Assembly (NCBI GenBank): GCA_013349615.1
Contig: DUZJ01000012.1
Span: 1 to 57,118, forward strand
Reading direction: 5' to 3'
From: Planctomycetota bacterium
GTDB taxonomy: Bacteria > Planctomycetota > Phycisphaerae > Sedimentisphaerales > Anaerobacaceae
Length of the DNA stretch: 57,118 nucleotides
In this document: in pieces, positions 42,298 to 51,664 of the stretch
Numbering within the stretch: position 1 is the first letter of the stretch
Layout of the letters: every line of letters starts with the position of its first letter
Translations under genes and position numbers: made by a program
The notes under the pieces: generated by a model
The model's input: the letters and a program-made list of their open reading frames with translations, nothing else
Told to the model about the DNA's origin: nothing
Database searches by the model: none

Positions 42298-45048
42298 CTA
42301 ATGAAGCCAGGTTGGGCCGTAGGTTATATCAACCTTGAGCGGGACATCGAGCTTTATGGCATCGGACATCTCTTTTTCTATCCACTTTGCGTGTGTGTCT
42401 GCTTCGCCGGTGGGCAGTTCGAAAACCAACTCGTCGTGGACCTGCAAGATGAGTTTTACAGGCAGACTTTCAGTTTCGATTTTTCCCTGAATGCTGAGCA
42501 TCGCCACTTTTATCAGGTCAGCAGCCGAGCCTTGAACGACGGTGTTGATGGCAAGCCGCCGGGCCTGTGCGCGCTTGTTGGCGTTCTTGCCGGCGAGATT
42601 CGGGATTTTACGCCGGCGGTGCAGAATAGTCTCGGCGTATCCGGTTTGTTTGGCTTTTTCGACACAATCATCCATAAACTCCCGGATTGAGCTGTAACGG
42701 GCGAAATAATCGTCGATGAACTTTTTGGCCTCGGCCTGGCTTATTCCAATCGAGCGGGACAGGCCAAACGGGCCTTGGCCGTAAATGATACCGAAGTTGA
42801 CCGCCTTGCAGCGCGAACGCATTTCGTCCGTTACCTCATCAATGGTGCAATTAAAAATCTGTGAGGCGACGAAACGGTGGATGTCCCGGTCGGCGTCAAA
42901 GGCAGCGCAAAGGTTCTTGTCGTTTGAAAAATGCGCTAGCAGCCGAAGCTCGATTTGCGAATAGTCGGCACTCAGGATGCAGTCGGTTTCGTTCTTTGGA
43001 ATAAAGGCTGCGCGGACCTTTCGGCCAAGCTCCGTGCGGATGGGGATATTTTGTAAATTCGGGTCGCTGGAGCTGAGCCGACCCGTGGCGGTAACAGTCT
43101 GATTGAATGAGGCGTGTACGCGGTTTGTGCGCGGATTTATAAGCAGGCCCAGTTTGTCAACGTATGTATTTTTCAATTTGCTGAGCATACGGTACTGAAG
43201 AATCGGCTCAATAACAGGATGCTCGTGCAGCAGTTGTTCGAGCACTCCGGCATCGGTACTCCGCCCGGCTTTGCCGATGCGAATAGGTGTGAGCCCGAGC
43301 CTGTCAAACAGGATTTCGGAAAGCTGCTTCGGCGAATCTATGTTGAAGGTCTCGCCAGCGAGTTCGTAAATCTTCTCCGTCAGGGTTTCGATGGCCCCGG
43401 TAATTTGGCCTGACATCTTTCTCAGCAAAGCCGTGTCGAGCGAGACGCCGTTGTATTCCATCGCCGCCAGCACCGAGACCAACGGCATCTCCACGTCCTC
43501 GAATAATTTTTTTAGCAGTGGTTCGTTATCGAGGCGGTCTTTGAGGTAAAGATAAAGTTGAAAAGTAATGTCGGCATCCTCCGCGGCGTACTCGCAGGCG
43601 GCGGCGGTGTCCACTATATCGAAGGTGAGCTGGTTTTTGCCCTTGCCGATAAGGACTGAGATTGGAATACATTCGTAATTTAGAAAATCGGCAGCCATTT
43701 TGTCGAGTGAGTGCCTTTGGCTTGGTTCGAGACAATAAGAGGCGACCATCGTATCAAAGTGGATTCCCTTTACGGTCAGGCGTGCATTTTGCAGGATGAG
43801 CAGGTCGTACTTTATGTTCTGGCCGATTTTTTTTACGCTTTCATCCGCCAATATCGGCGCGAGCTTTCGGCGAACTGCGGCAAGGTCAAGATGCTTTGTA
43901 CCCATCGGGGCCCTTACGGGGAGATAAAAGGCCTTATGCGGCTGCCAGGAAAAACTCATGCCGACAAGGTCAGCCCGCATGGCATTCAGTGAGGTAGTTT
44001 CAGTGTCGAGAGCGAACAATTTTTGCTTCTTGAGTATGGCTAAGAAGGTATCAAATTTTTTCTGCGTGTCGATTAGCTGGTAATCGTGTTCGATTGTTTT
44101 GGCGGAGGCGGGATGCTGCAGAGCAGTATGGCTGGCTTCTCTACCCCCTCCCTCACGGTCTGGGCCCTGTTGGATGGATTGTGGGCCGGCGGCAGGTGAT
44201 AGGCCGAGCTGTGTGAGCAGGCGGGTGAAGCCAAGCTCGGTGAAGATTTCGGAAAGTTTTGGTTTGTCCGGTTCGGTGAGTTCGAGACTGTCATAGTTTA
44301 TTTTCAAAGGCGCATTGCAGTTTATGGTTACAAGCTCTTTGCTAAGATAGGCCTGCTCTTTATATTTGCGCAAGTTTTCGCCGCGTTTTCCTTTTATTTC
44401 GTCGGCGTGCCTGTATAGTTTATCGAGAGAACCGTATTGTTGAATCAGCTTAACGGCGTTCATTTCCCCGATTAGCGGTACGCCGGGTACATTGTCTGAA
44501 GTATCACCCTGTAAGGCCAAAACATCGAGAAAATCTTTTGGATGAATTTTATATTTTTCAAACAGCACATCATCATCAAGTACTTCACCTTTTTTGATAT
44601 CGAAAATGTAAGTATGGTCATCGACAAGCTGATACATATCCTTGTCTTTTGCGCAGATGTATGTGTCGATACCTTTTTTCGCTGCTTTCTTTGCGAGTGT
44701 CCCTATTATGTCGTCGGCTTCGAAGCCGTCTATGCGTAATGTGGTGATGTTCATCGCCTCTAAAATCTGCTCGATTCGGTCAATTTGGGCGGGCATATCA
44801 GGCGGCATCGGGGGGCGGTTGGCCTTGTATTCGGTGTAGATTTCGGTTCTGAAGGTCGGGGCCTTGCTGTCTAATGCGACGGCGAGCATGTCGGGCTTAT
44901 GACGCTGGATGAGGCCCAGAACGGCGGCGGTGAAGATGTAGGTCGCCTGGGTCGGTTCGCCGGTGGGGCTGGTCAGCGGTCGCATCCGGGCATAATATGC
45001 GGCGTAAATGTGCGCGTGGCCATCTATTATGTAAAGGGTCTTTGCCAT
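42298..45048 (-). CDS. polA: DNA polymerase I
   Basis: A 916-residue family A polymerase used in Okazaki-fragment and repair synthesis. The 5'-3' flap nuclease domain is about 1-300 (AKTLYIIDGHAHIYAAYYAR; TLRIDGFEADDIIGTLAKKA; LQGDTSDNVPGVP). The 3'-5' exonuclease is about 340-510 with an intact DEDD set (FALDTETTS, IGQNIKYDLL, YAAEDADITF). The polymerase domain is 540-916 (DYSQIELRLLAHF motif A, motif B with KAVNFGIIYG, QVHDELVFEL motif C). The true start is ATG at 45048; the upstream frame to 45870 is open but consists of the repeat element, not protein. No strong ribosome binding site is seen. Confidence 0.95.
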   Translation of the reverse strand: MAKTLYIIDGHAHIYAAYYARMRPLTSPTGEPTQATYIFTAAVLGLIQRHKPDMLAVALDSKAPTFRTEIYTEYKANRPPMPPDMPAQIDRIEQILEAMNITTLRIDGFEADDIIGTLAKKAAKKGIDTYICAKDKDMYQLVDDHTYIFDIKKGEVLDDDVLFEKYKIHPKDFLDVLALQGDTSDNVPGVPLIGEMNAVKLIQQYGSLDKLYRHADEIKGKRGENLRKYKEQAYLSKELVTINCNAPLKINYDSLELTEPDKPKLSEIFTELGFTRLLTQLGLSPAAGPQSIQQGPDREGGGREASHTALQHPASAKTIEHDYQLIDTQKKFDTFLAILKKQKLFALDTETTSLNAMRADLVGMSFSWQPHKAFYLPVRAPMGTKHLDLAAVRRKLAPILADESVKKIGQNIKYDLLILQNARLTVKGIHFDTMVASYCLEPSQRHSLDKMAADFLNYECIPISVLIGKGKNQLTFDIVDTAAACEYAAEDADITFQLYLYLKDRLDNEPLLKKLFEDVEMPLVSVLAAMEYNGVSLDTALLRKMSGQITGAIETLTEKIYELAGETFNIDSPKQLSEILFDRLGLTPIRIGKAGRSTDAGVLEQLLHEHPVIEPILQYRMLSKLKNTYVDKLGLLINPRTNRVHASFNQTVTATGRLSSSDPNLQNIPIRTELGRKVRAAFIPKNETDCILSADYSQIELRLLAHFSNDKNLCAAFDADRDIHRFVASQIFNCTIDEVTDEMRSRCKAVNFGIIYGQGPFGLSRSIGISQAEAKKFIDDYFARYSSIREFMDDCVEKAKQTGYAETILHRRRKIPNLAGKNANKRAQARRLAINTVVQGSAADLIKVAMLSIQGKIETESLPVKLILQVHDELVFELPTGEADTHAKWIEKEMSDAIKLDVPLKVDITYGPTWLH

Positions 45049-45344
45049 TGACGCCACTTTATGTATCAGCGGATTCGCTGTCAAGGAATACTCGATGCTC
45101 TCCACAGTCTGTAAGGACTCCCAAGGAGGCTGCAGAAATTTGGGAGCCGGCGAGCCAAGAAATTTACGCGGCGAAATGTCTCGGAAGGTAACGAGATTGA
45201 GTCCGGCGAGGTAATTCCCAAAAAGGCCGGGCTCATAACTATTGAAAAGGCCGTAGTTACCAAAGCAAAAAATCGAATTGTTCCTTCCTATTGATTGCAA
45301 ATCAACTTGCCAACCATGTGCAAAGGCAATTCCTGCTGCCTTTG
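45049..45344. other. stretch before polA that stays open in its frame
   Basis: No gene other than the polA lead. It stays free of stops in the polA frame, which makes a long artificial frame that reaches into the repeat element. Confidence 0.5.
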
Positions 45345-45925
45345 GACGGAGGTGAAATTGGCTTTGTTTGGGTTTGTTTTGGGTTTGTTTTGGCATTTTA
45401 TTGGCTTTAATTGGGTTTGATTGGGTTTGTATTGGGTTTGAATTGGGTTTGTTTTTCCCACTCCACCAAGTGTCCTTTTTTTCATACTCCCTTGTAATAT
45501 AATCACTTACGTTCATTTGGGCTTTTTGGAAATTGGGTTTGTTTTGCATAAAATGAGCGATTTGTAGTGCGTTCTCTACAGTTGTAGAGGGGAAATTAGT
45601 GAAAAGTGAGCTAAAGTGCCTAAAGTGAGCTAAAGTTTGATTCTCGATGATCGTATATCGTATATCGTATTGCGTATGTCGTAATTGATTCCCGCCTGCG
45701 CGGGAATGACAGGTGTGACGGGAGGCTGTCGATTTTGGGGCGTTTGGGCGGTTTGGGTAAGCCAAATGATTATTGATGATTGATGAATGATTCCGTCTAA
45801 GGAAGGCCGGATATTCGATATTGGTTGTTGACTGTAACATCATATTGGGTAAGGAGTTATCTGATAGCATGAAATCCGAAATCCTAAGCTCTAAACCCTA
45901 AACAAATCTAAATTACCAAAATAAA
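45345..45925 (-). repeat. QNKPNF-type dispersed repeat element, copy B
   Basis: About 580 bp in inverted orientation to copy A at 22645-23055. It is longer because of a nested segment of about 165 bp (about 45590-45760) that contains a palindromic GTCATTCC-type repeat (45687-45710) and GCTAAAGTG units (45605-45640). Both ends and the AAACCCAATTC array match copy A. Confidence 0.8.
45687..45710. repeat. GTCATTCC-type palindromic repeat nested in copy B
   Basis: Arms ATTCCCGC (45688-45695) and GCGGGAAT (45700-45707), loop CTGC. Its minus-strand reading in frame gives the phrase HSRAGGN. Confidence 0.75.
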
Positions 45926-46366
45926 AATGTTCAAAACTTAGCCTGGCTTGCCTGAATTCGTGCGGTTCTCCGCGTAATCCATCGCCTACCGGCGTTTTAC
46001 GTTTACCCTCTGGTAAACATACAACCATATTAACAGATTATTAAACGATGGTCAACAAAAAAATGAAAAAAAATTGGATGCCGGATGCTCGTTAGTGAAG
46101 AGTGAGCTAAAGTGAGCTAAAGTGCCTAAATTTGGGTTCTCCCCACAAGGGTCCTTCGCTGGGCTATGAAATGCTGGATACTGGATACCAGATACTCGAT
46201 TCACGATGCTTGAGCAGGGTATTTTTGGGTGGACAAGGATTATTTGGCCTGGTAGATTGTGGGCTTACAGGATGCAGATATCCTGGAGACGCAGCAAATG
46301 TTAAAAGAGCAAAATGGCATGCAATGCACTGCCTACCAACTAATAAAAGAAACGAGGATGTAAAGA
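45926..46366. other. noncoding stretch with word-like repeats
   Basis: 46095-46130 has AGTGAGCTAAAGTGAGCTAA-type units like those nested in copy B. 46170-46205 has ATGCTGGATACTGGATACC-type units. No gene until the small membrane gene. Confidence 0.5.
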
Positions 46367-46534
46367 ATGAGTGAGAATGAAAAGCGCTTGACTTCATTGC
46401 CGGGATTGGCGGGAATTGGCTTGATATTAACCGGGATTGCCGGCCTCATAGGTGCATTCAGTGGAGGTGGAGGCTTAAGTCTTTTAGCCTCCGCATTTGC
46501 TTTTGGTACCCTCTTTTATGTGTGCTTCAAATAA
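46367..46534 (+). CDS. small membrane protein, 55 aa, unknown function
   Basis: A 55-residue protein: MSENEKRLTSLPGLAGIGLI, then LTGIAGLIGAF, SGGGGLSLLASAFAFGTLFY and VCFK. It has two hydrophobic helices with a Gly-rich turn. A ribosome binding site (GAGGA, 9 bases before ATG) is clear. No recognised family; perhaps a regulatory small membrane protein. Confidence 0.7.
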   Translation: MSENEKRLTSLPGLAGIGLILTGIAGLIGAFSGGGGLSLLASAFAFGTLFYVCFK

Positions 46535-46661
46535 AAAGTGGCTGTCGTTAGGTAAGAAACAAAAGGCAGAAGAGCACAAGTGCATAAGTGCATAAGTGCA
46601 TAAGACAAAAGATGCAAGACGCGGCGGGGAGGGTGAGACTATAGAGAAGGGAGGAATGACA

Positions 46662-47735
46662 GTGAAATCGCTAATGTGGTATTTTCAAAGACATGCTTTG
46701 TTTTTGTTTGTTGTATTATTTGTTTGCTCGTGTGGTGGTGAGGGGAAAATCCCACAGTCTGTGCGGTTGTCTGAATGCTTCTATTCTTATAACTATGTCA
46801 TTGACTGGGCGGCCCTGGGGGACCCGAACAACAATCCGATATTACACGCCTACTTAGAGGGGGCCAGTGAGGAGAAATTGGGCTCGTTAAGGATAACGGA
46901 TATTGATGAGCGGATAAAGCGGCTCGAGAGGGGCAGGATAATCAAACGATTTGATGATTCATACATGCCGGCCCATCCTGTCATAGCCGGCGGGAAAAGG
47001 CGGGAACTGAATTCGGTTATTCGTCAGGCTGCAGCGAAGATGCTTCCGGTGACGAGGGACACGGTTCGAAAAATTCGGCCTTACTTTAAAGGGCACGAGG
47101 AAATGCTTTATCACGTTGTGTGGTCCGGGATAATGGACGGAGGGCTGGCGTGGCAAACTTTGGAGGAACAACTGGAGAGGCAGGCCGGCAAAGCTGATAT
47201 TGACCTGCGAATGGCCTGGTGGATTTATCCGGAGCATAGTCATCATGCCGGGACAAATACCTATGGGAGCGCCCAGGGGGCCTGGATTATAACAGGACTC
47301 AAAGGTTTTCCCGAGCCTCACATCATTCGTGAGGCCATTCAGAGTGCTGAGAATAATCTTATACATTCCGGTCTGGCGGGTACAGCTGTCGGGAAGGAGA
47401 ATGTGAATGAGAGCCTTCGCCGGTACGGCCTGATTGACGGAAAAGGACACTCAAGATTATTCATTCTGGAAAAAGGGGACCCCGTTGTTCCGGTCGCCTC
47501 CAAATTGTCGGTTGAGTTTGCTCGGAATGCAATAAAGCATTTGGATTTAGAAGGCATCAGTCGCATTCTTGCCACGACGCCGGAGCAATCTCTGGTAATC
47601 TCATATCACGAACTGTGTTACGAACTCCTGAAAGAGTTGACAAGCACAGGTGCTCTTGCTTTGCCTAAAGCAGCGGATGCAGGAGAAAAGGGCGTCCGCC
47701 GTCTTGTTTCTTTTTATATGCTCAATCCGCCCTGA
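46662..47735 (+). CDS. lipoprotein of unknown function
   Basis: A 357-residue protein with a lipoprotein signal peptide (LFLFVVLFVCSC, lipobox VCSC). The mature part has no recognised domain. Visible elements include DERIKRLERGRIIKRF and a segment LRMAWWIYPEHSHHAGTNTY. The start is GTG at 46662, because GGGAGG lies 7 bases upstream, whereas ATG at 46656 is 1 base from it. It is one gene before the rhomboid protease. Confidence 0.75.
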   Translation: MKSLMWYFQRHALFLFVVLFVCSCGGEGKIPQSVRLSECFYSYNYVIDWAALGDPNNNPILHAYLEGASEEKLGSLRITDIDERIKRLERGRIIKRFDDSYMPAHPVIAGGKRRELNSVIRQAAAKMLPVTRDTVRKIRPYFKGHEEMLYHVVWSGIMDGGLAWQTLEEQLERQAGKADIDLRMAWWIYPEHSHHAGTNTYGSAQGAWIITGLKGFPEPHIIREAIQSAENNLIHSGLAGTAVGKENVNESLRRYGLIDGKGHSRLFILEKGDPVVPVASKLSVEFARNAIKHLDLEGISRILATTPEQSLVISYHELCYELLKELTSTGALALPKAADAGEKGVRRLVSFYMLNPP

Positions 47736-47863
47736 GAACGGGGCTGAATATATAGACAATCCCGCGAATTATTTTTCAGTTGAACAATTTTCCGGAATTG
47801 ACGATACTATATACTCAGAAGTCAGAGGTCAGAAGACAGAATTTAGAATCGAATATCCAGAAT

Positions 47864-48721
47864 ATGGGCCTTTACGATAGAGATTATACTCAGGCGGATT
47901 TTGAGTCTCAACGGCACTATGGGCCGCGTATGCGGATGGTCTGGCCCAGGATTACTCCAATGGTCAAACGGCTGCTGATTATTAACGTGGCGGTGTTTTT
48001 GGTCTCATTCTTAATTCCGCAGCTCGAAAGACACATTTTTTACTGGTTCTCCGTGTACCCGGCCACCTTGGGGATGTCTTTGCAGCTCTGGAGGCTGATA
48101 ACCTACCAGTTCTTACACGGCGGCCTTGGGCACATCTTCTGGAACATGTTGATTCTGTACTTTTTCGGGCCAATGCTTGAGCGTCTGTGGGGCGGCAAAA
48201 AATTCCTTACCTTTTATCTTGTTTGCGGCGCAATGGGCGGACTGTTGTATCCTTTCCTGGTCCTTGTCGGCTGGCTGAACGCGGCGCCATTGGTCGGCGC
48301 TTCCGGCTCGATTCTCGGAATGCTTGCCGCAGGTGCGATATTGTTTCCAAATATGATGGTCCTTGTGATGTTTGTAATTCCTGTAAGGCTGGTAATTGTA
48401 GCGTTAGTTCTTGCCGGCATCAGTATCATAACCTTGTTAAGGCCTGACCAGTTCTCAAATGCCGGCGGAGAAGCGGCGCATCTCGGCGGTATGGCGGCCG
48501 GTGCAGTTTACGTGGTCTCACAGTCCTGGCGGGACAGACTAAAACTGAAAGTCCGTTCCGGCGTGTGGCAAAGGAAAATCGCCGAGCAGCGCGATCTGCA
48601 GGTCGAGGTCGACCGCATCCTGCAGAAGGTCCACGAACAGGGCATCCACAGCCTGAACTCGAAAGAAAAAAAAGTCCTCAAGCAAGCCACAAAAACAGAG
48701 CAAACGCGAAACAGATTATAA
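47864..48721 (+). CDS. rhomboid family intramembrane protease
   Basis: A 285-residue membrane serine protease. Core helices from about 30 (MVKRLLIINVAVFLVSFLIP) to 190. Motifs: HGGLGHIFWNMLILYFFG with the HxxxN oxyanion site, GASGS with the catalytic Ser, and HLGGMAAG with the catalytic His. The tail (about 205-285) is soluble with a DUF6576-like C-terminal stretch (VDRILQKVHEQGIHSL). It may release or modify membrane or surface proteins. The start is taken at ATG 47864 (MGLYDRDYTQ). Upstream bases in frame translate the AGAAG/AGGTCAG repeat, so they are not part of the protein; the ribosome binding site is poor. Confidence 0.9.
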   Translation: MGLYDRDYTQADFESQRHYGPRMRMVWPRITPMVKRLLIINVAVFLVSFLIPQLERHIFYWFSVYPATLGMSLQLWRLITYQFLHGGLGHIFWNMLILYFFGPMLERLWGGKKFLTFYLVCGAMGGLLYPFLVLVGWLNAAPLVGASGSILGMLAAGAILFPNMMVLVMFVIPVRLVIVALVLAGISIITLLRPDQFSNAGGEAAHLGGMAAGAVYVVSQSWRDRLKLKVRSGVWQRKIAEQRDLQVEVDRILQKVHEQGIHSLNSKEKKVLKQATKTEQTRNRL

Positions 48722-48778
48722 AACAGAGGTTTGTTTGTTAAGGTCCCGGTAGAACCATTCCGGAGGAAGGACAAGCAG

Positions 48779-50419
48779 ATGTTTACAAAAACAACGTTTA
48801 GACTTCTACTTTCCGCACTTGTATCTGTCATCCTGTTGGCCGCGTGGCCGAGCTATGGCCGGGACAACAAGGCCGCCCAAGAACTCGATGACTTGATAGC
48901 AAAGGTCAAACGCGACAAAATAATCCAGCAGGACAAAATCGATGAGGCGGTGAATATCATATCACGTGCCGGCGAGGTGCTCCCGGCTGCGGAACTGCTG
49001 GACAAGCTTGAGAAGTTGCAGCAGTATCGTCAGGACAGCGTAATTCCGACGGCGCAAAAGCGGCTCTCTAAGGACATGCAGCCGGATTATACGATTCTGT
49101 CTTTGCAGGTCGGGAAGGCCAGGCAGGTATCGGCGGAGCAGGTTAAGGCGCATCCTGCGGCTGATGCCTTTCCGGGGCCTGTTCCCGAGGACGCAAAAAA
49201 AGTCAGGCGAAAGATAAAAATAAACACCAGCGCCCCCGGCTGGCAGCTCGGCAGTACCAGAAGCCGGTACTGGCACAGCACAGGTCTTTACGCGGCGCCG
49301 GGCAAACTTATCACCGTTAGCGTAGCCGAGGAGGTGGCGGAGAAGGGACTCTATGTGCGAATCGGTGCGCACAATGACCGGCTGTGGAGAAAAACCTCCT
49401 GGGCACGGGCACCGGAGATATGCCGCAGTTTTGAAATCACGCAGACCGAAACCAAGGCCGCTAACGCATTCGGCGGCTTGGTCTATATTGAGGCGCCGTC
49501 TGATTTGAAGATTGGACAAATAACGGTCACTATAGAAGGGGCTGTCCCGGCACCATATTATGTATTGGGTAAAACCGATACGGATAAGTGGCGCAAGACG
49601 ATACGCGAACATCCGGCACCGTGGGGCGAACTGGCCGGCAGGAAGGTGATTTTTACGCTGCCTTCAAAGGTCCTTCGCACGGTCGATGAGCCTGAGGACC
49701 TGATGAATTTCTGGGACGCGGTAATGGACCGCTATGCGGAACTGCTCGGCCGAGACCCGCAGCGGAGGCGCATCGAGCGATTTGTGCCGGACGTGCAGAT
49801 AAGCGCCGGGTATATGCACTCCGGCTATCCGCTTATGACGATGATGGACATCACTACCACGATGGTCGATAAGGAAAGAATTATATCGAACAGACACGGC
49901 GGCGTGTGGGGACTTTTCCACGAAATCGGGCATAACCATCAGAACCGCGACTGGACCTTCAGAGGGACAGTCGAGGTCACCGTCAATCTGTTCTCGCTGT
50001 ACATAATGGACAAGGTCTGCGATGTCCCGGACAAGGGACATCCGTCCATTACCAGGCGGGCCCGCAAGCGCAATACCGAACGCTACTTTGCCGATGGCTG
50101 CGACTTTGAGAAATGGAAGAGGGACCCTTTTCTTGCGCTGTGTATGTATATGCAATTGCAGGAGGCATTCGGCTGGGAGCCGTTTACGAAGGTCTTCAAA
50201 GAATACAGAACGCTGGCGCAGGACGAGCGTCCGCGAAGCGAAGACGACAAAAGGGACCAGTGGATGGTGCGTTTCTCGCGTGCGGTAGGCAAAGACCTCG
50301 GCCCGTTTTTCGAGGCCTGGGCCGTACCCACTACCGAGAAAGCCAGGGCCTCCATCGCCGACCTGCCGACCTGGATGCCGGACGGTTTTCCTCCGGAGGG
50401 TGCAAAGCCACCAAAATAA
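48779..50419 (+). CDS. M60-like metallopeptidase, exported
   Basis: A 546-residue exported protein with a signal peptide (LLLSALVSVILLAAWPSYG). Residues about 140-300 are beta-rich with the pattern of the enhancin/M60 accessory region (APGWQLGSTRSRYWHSTGLY). The zinc motif HEIGHNHQ is at H381-E-x-x-H385, inside the M60-like domain (about 265-520). M60 peptidases of gut bacteria cut O-glycosylated mucin-type proteins, so this fits a glycoprotein-degrading lifestyle (inference). GGAGGAAGG ends about 9 bases before ATG at 48779; a longer frame from 48731 has no such site. Confidence 0.85.
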   Translation: MFTKTTFRLLLSALVSVILLAAWPSYGRDNKAAQELDDLIAKVKRDKIIQQDKIDEAVNIISRAGEVLPAAELLDKLEKLQQYRQDSVIPTAQKRLSKDMQPDYTILSLQVGKARQVSAEQVKAHPAADAFPGPVPEDAKKVRRKIKINTSAPGWQLGSTRSRYWHSTGLYAAPGKLITVSVAEEVAEKGLYVRIGAHNDRLWRKTSWARAPEICRSFEITQTETKAANAFGGLVYIEAPSDLKIGQITVTIEGAVPAPYYVLGKTDTDKWRKTIREHPAPWGELAGRKVIFTLPSKVLRTVDEPEDLMNFWDAVMDRYAELLGRDPQRRRIERFVPDVQISAGYMHSGYPLMTMMDITTTMVDKERIISNRHGGVWGLFHEIGHNHQNRDWTFRGTVEVTVNLFSLYIMDKVCDVPDKGHPSITRRARKRNTERYFADGCDFEKWKRDPFLALCMYMQLQEAFGWEPFTKVFKEYRTLAQDERPRSEDDKRDQWMVRFSRAVGKDLGPFFEAWAVPTTEKARASIADLPTWMPDGFPPEGAKPPK

Positions 50420-50611
50420 GTCAGCCACCGACCTGGGCCACGAGCAATGAGCCACGAAAATGTTTGGCGGAAATTGCGGCTTTGAGAAGCTTGAGTATTT
50501 GGAAGGGATTTATATTGTTGCCCATTTTGGACTGGAAGCGAAGGGAACAATCGGGCAAGGTCAAAGGAGATACCGAGCTCTTTTCTGATACCTGTTTGAA
50601 GGAGAAAGATT

Positions 50612-51496
50612 GTGAGACAGTCACAAAAAGACAGATTTGTGCATAACGTAATTGCACTCGTGTATGACTTCGATGGTACTTTGACTCCTGGAGCCATGCA
50701 GGAATATACAGTGCTGCCTGAAATCGGTATAAAGAAGGGCAAGCAGTTTTGGGATGAAGTTGAGAAGGAAGCGCTTAAGACAGGAGGCGAGGAAATAGTT
50801 ACTTATATGCGGCTGATGATTGAAATGTCCAGGCATAAACACTATCCCGTTACGCCAAAAGTATTGAAGTCGCTCGCAAAGAATATCAGTTACTATCCCG
50901 GAGTGAAAACGTTCTTCGAGAGAATGACTAACTACGTAGAAACGAAGTTTGACGTTGGTGTGAAATTGCGTCATTATGTAATCTCGGCCGGATTGAAAGA
51001 AATAATATCGGGAGCAAGTATCGCCAGGTATTCTTACAAGATTTTTGCATCAGAATATTATTACAATGAATATGATGAGGCTACTTTTCCCAAAGTGATA
51101 GTCAATGACACTTTGAAAACACAGTTTATTTTTAGAATAAATAAAGGCAAGGAGTCTCTGCACGAGAACATCAATCTGTATATGCCTCCGCAGCGGCGCC
51201 CTGTTCCTTTCCAAAATATCCTGTACATAGGTGATGGGTTGACGGATGTACCATGTATGACTGTTATCAAAAAGAATGGTGGTTTTGCTATAGCGGTATA
51301 TAAGCCGGGCGATTCTAAAGGCCTGAAAACGTGCAAAGAGCTGTTAAAGGCAGAGAGAGTGGATTTCATTGCCGAGGCAGATTATAGAAGTAACAAAGAG
51401 CTCGATAGATTAGTCAAATTATTATTAAATAATATTGCTGAAGGAATTCGGTACAATAAAGAGTCGTTCAATCAATCAAAGAAATATTTTCCCTGA
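50612..51496 (+). CDS. HAD-superfamily hydrolase
   Basis: A 294-residue protein. Motif I DFDGTLTP near 19-26 carries the nucleophile and general acid Asp residues. Motif IV YIGDGLTDVPCM is near 207-218. The region between carries a cap-like insertion. It is likely a cytosolic phosphatase; the substrate is unknown. The start is GTG at 50612 with AGGAG about 8 bases upstream. Its neighbours (peptidase and CRTAC1-type genes) do not point to its substrate. Confidence 0.85.
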   Translation: MRQSQKDRFVHNVIALVYDFDGTLTPGAMQEYTVLPEIGIKKGKQFWDEVEKEALKTGGEEIVTYMRLMIEMSRHKHYPVTPKVLKSLAKNISYYPGVKTFFERMTNYVETKFDVGVKLRHYVISAGLKEIISGASIARYSYKIFASEYYYNEYDEATFPKVIVNDTLKTQFIFRINKGKESLHENINLYMPPQRRPVPFQNILYIGDGLTDVPCMTVIKKNGGFAIAVYKPGDSKGLKTCKELLKAERVDFIAEADYRSNKELDRLVKLLLNNIAEGIRYNKESFNQSKKYFP

Positions 51497-51664
51497 GAGA
51501 AAAGTGGCCAAAAGAACACAAAAGAACTGTTGGAAGCACAGTATCGAAATCAATCAATAAAAAGACGCGTGCCGGCAGAGTAAGCGCCTCAAACATAGTC
51601 TGGTCACACAGAACGCAGACAGCTTCATGCGTCAAATTACATGGATGGTTCGTCGTAGGTAACT

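Noticed and set aside
45049..45870. 274-residue N-terminal extension of PolA
   Set aside because: It translates the repeat element; the conserved PolA start is at 45048.
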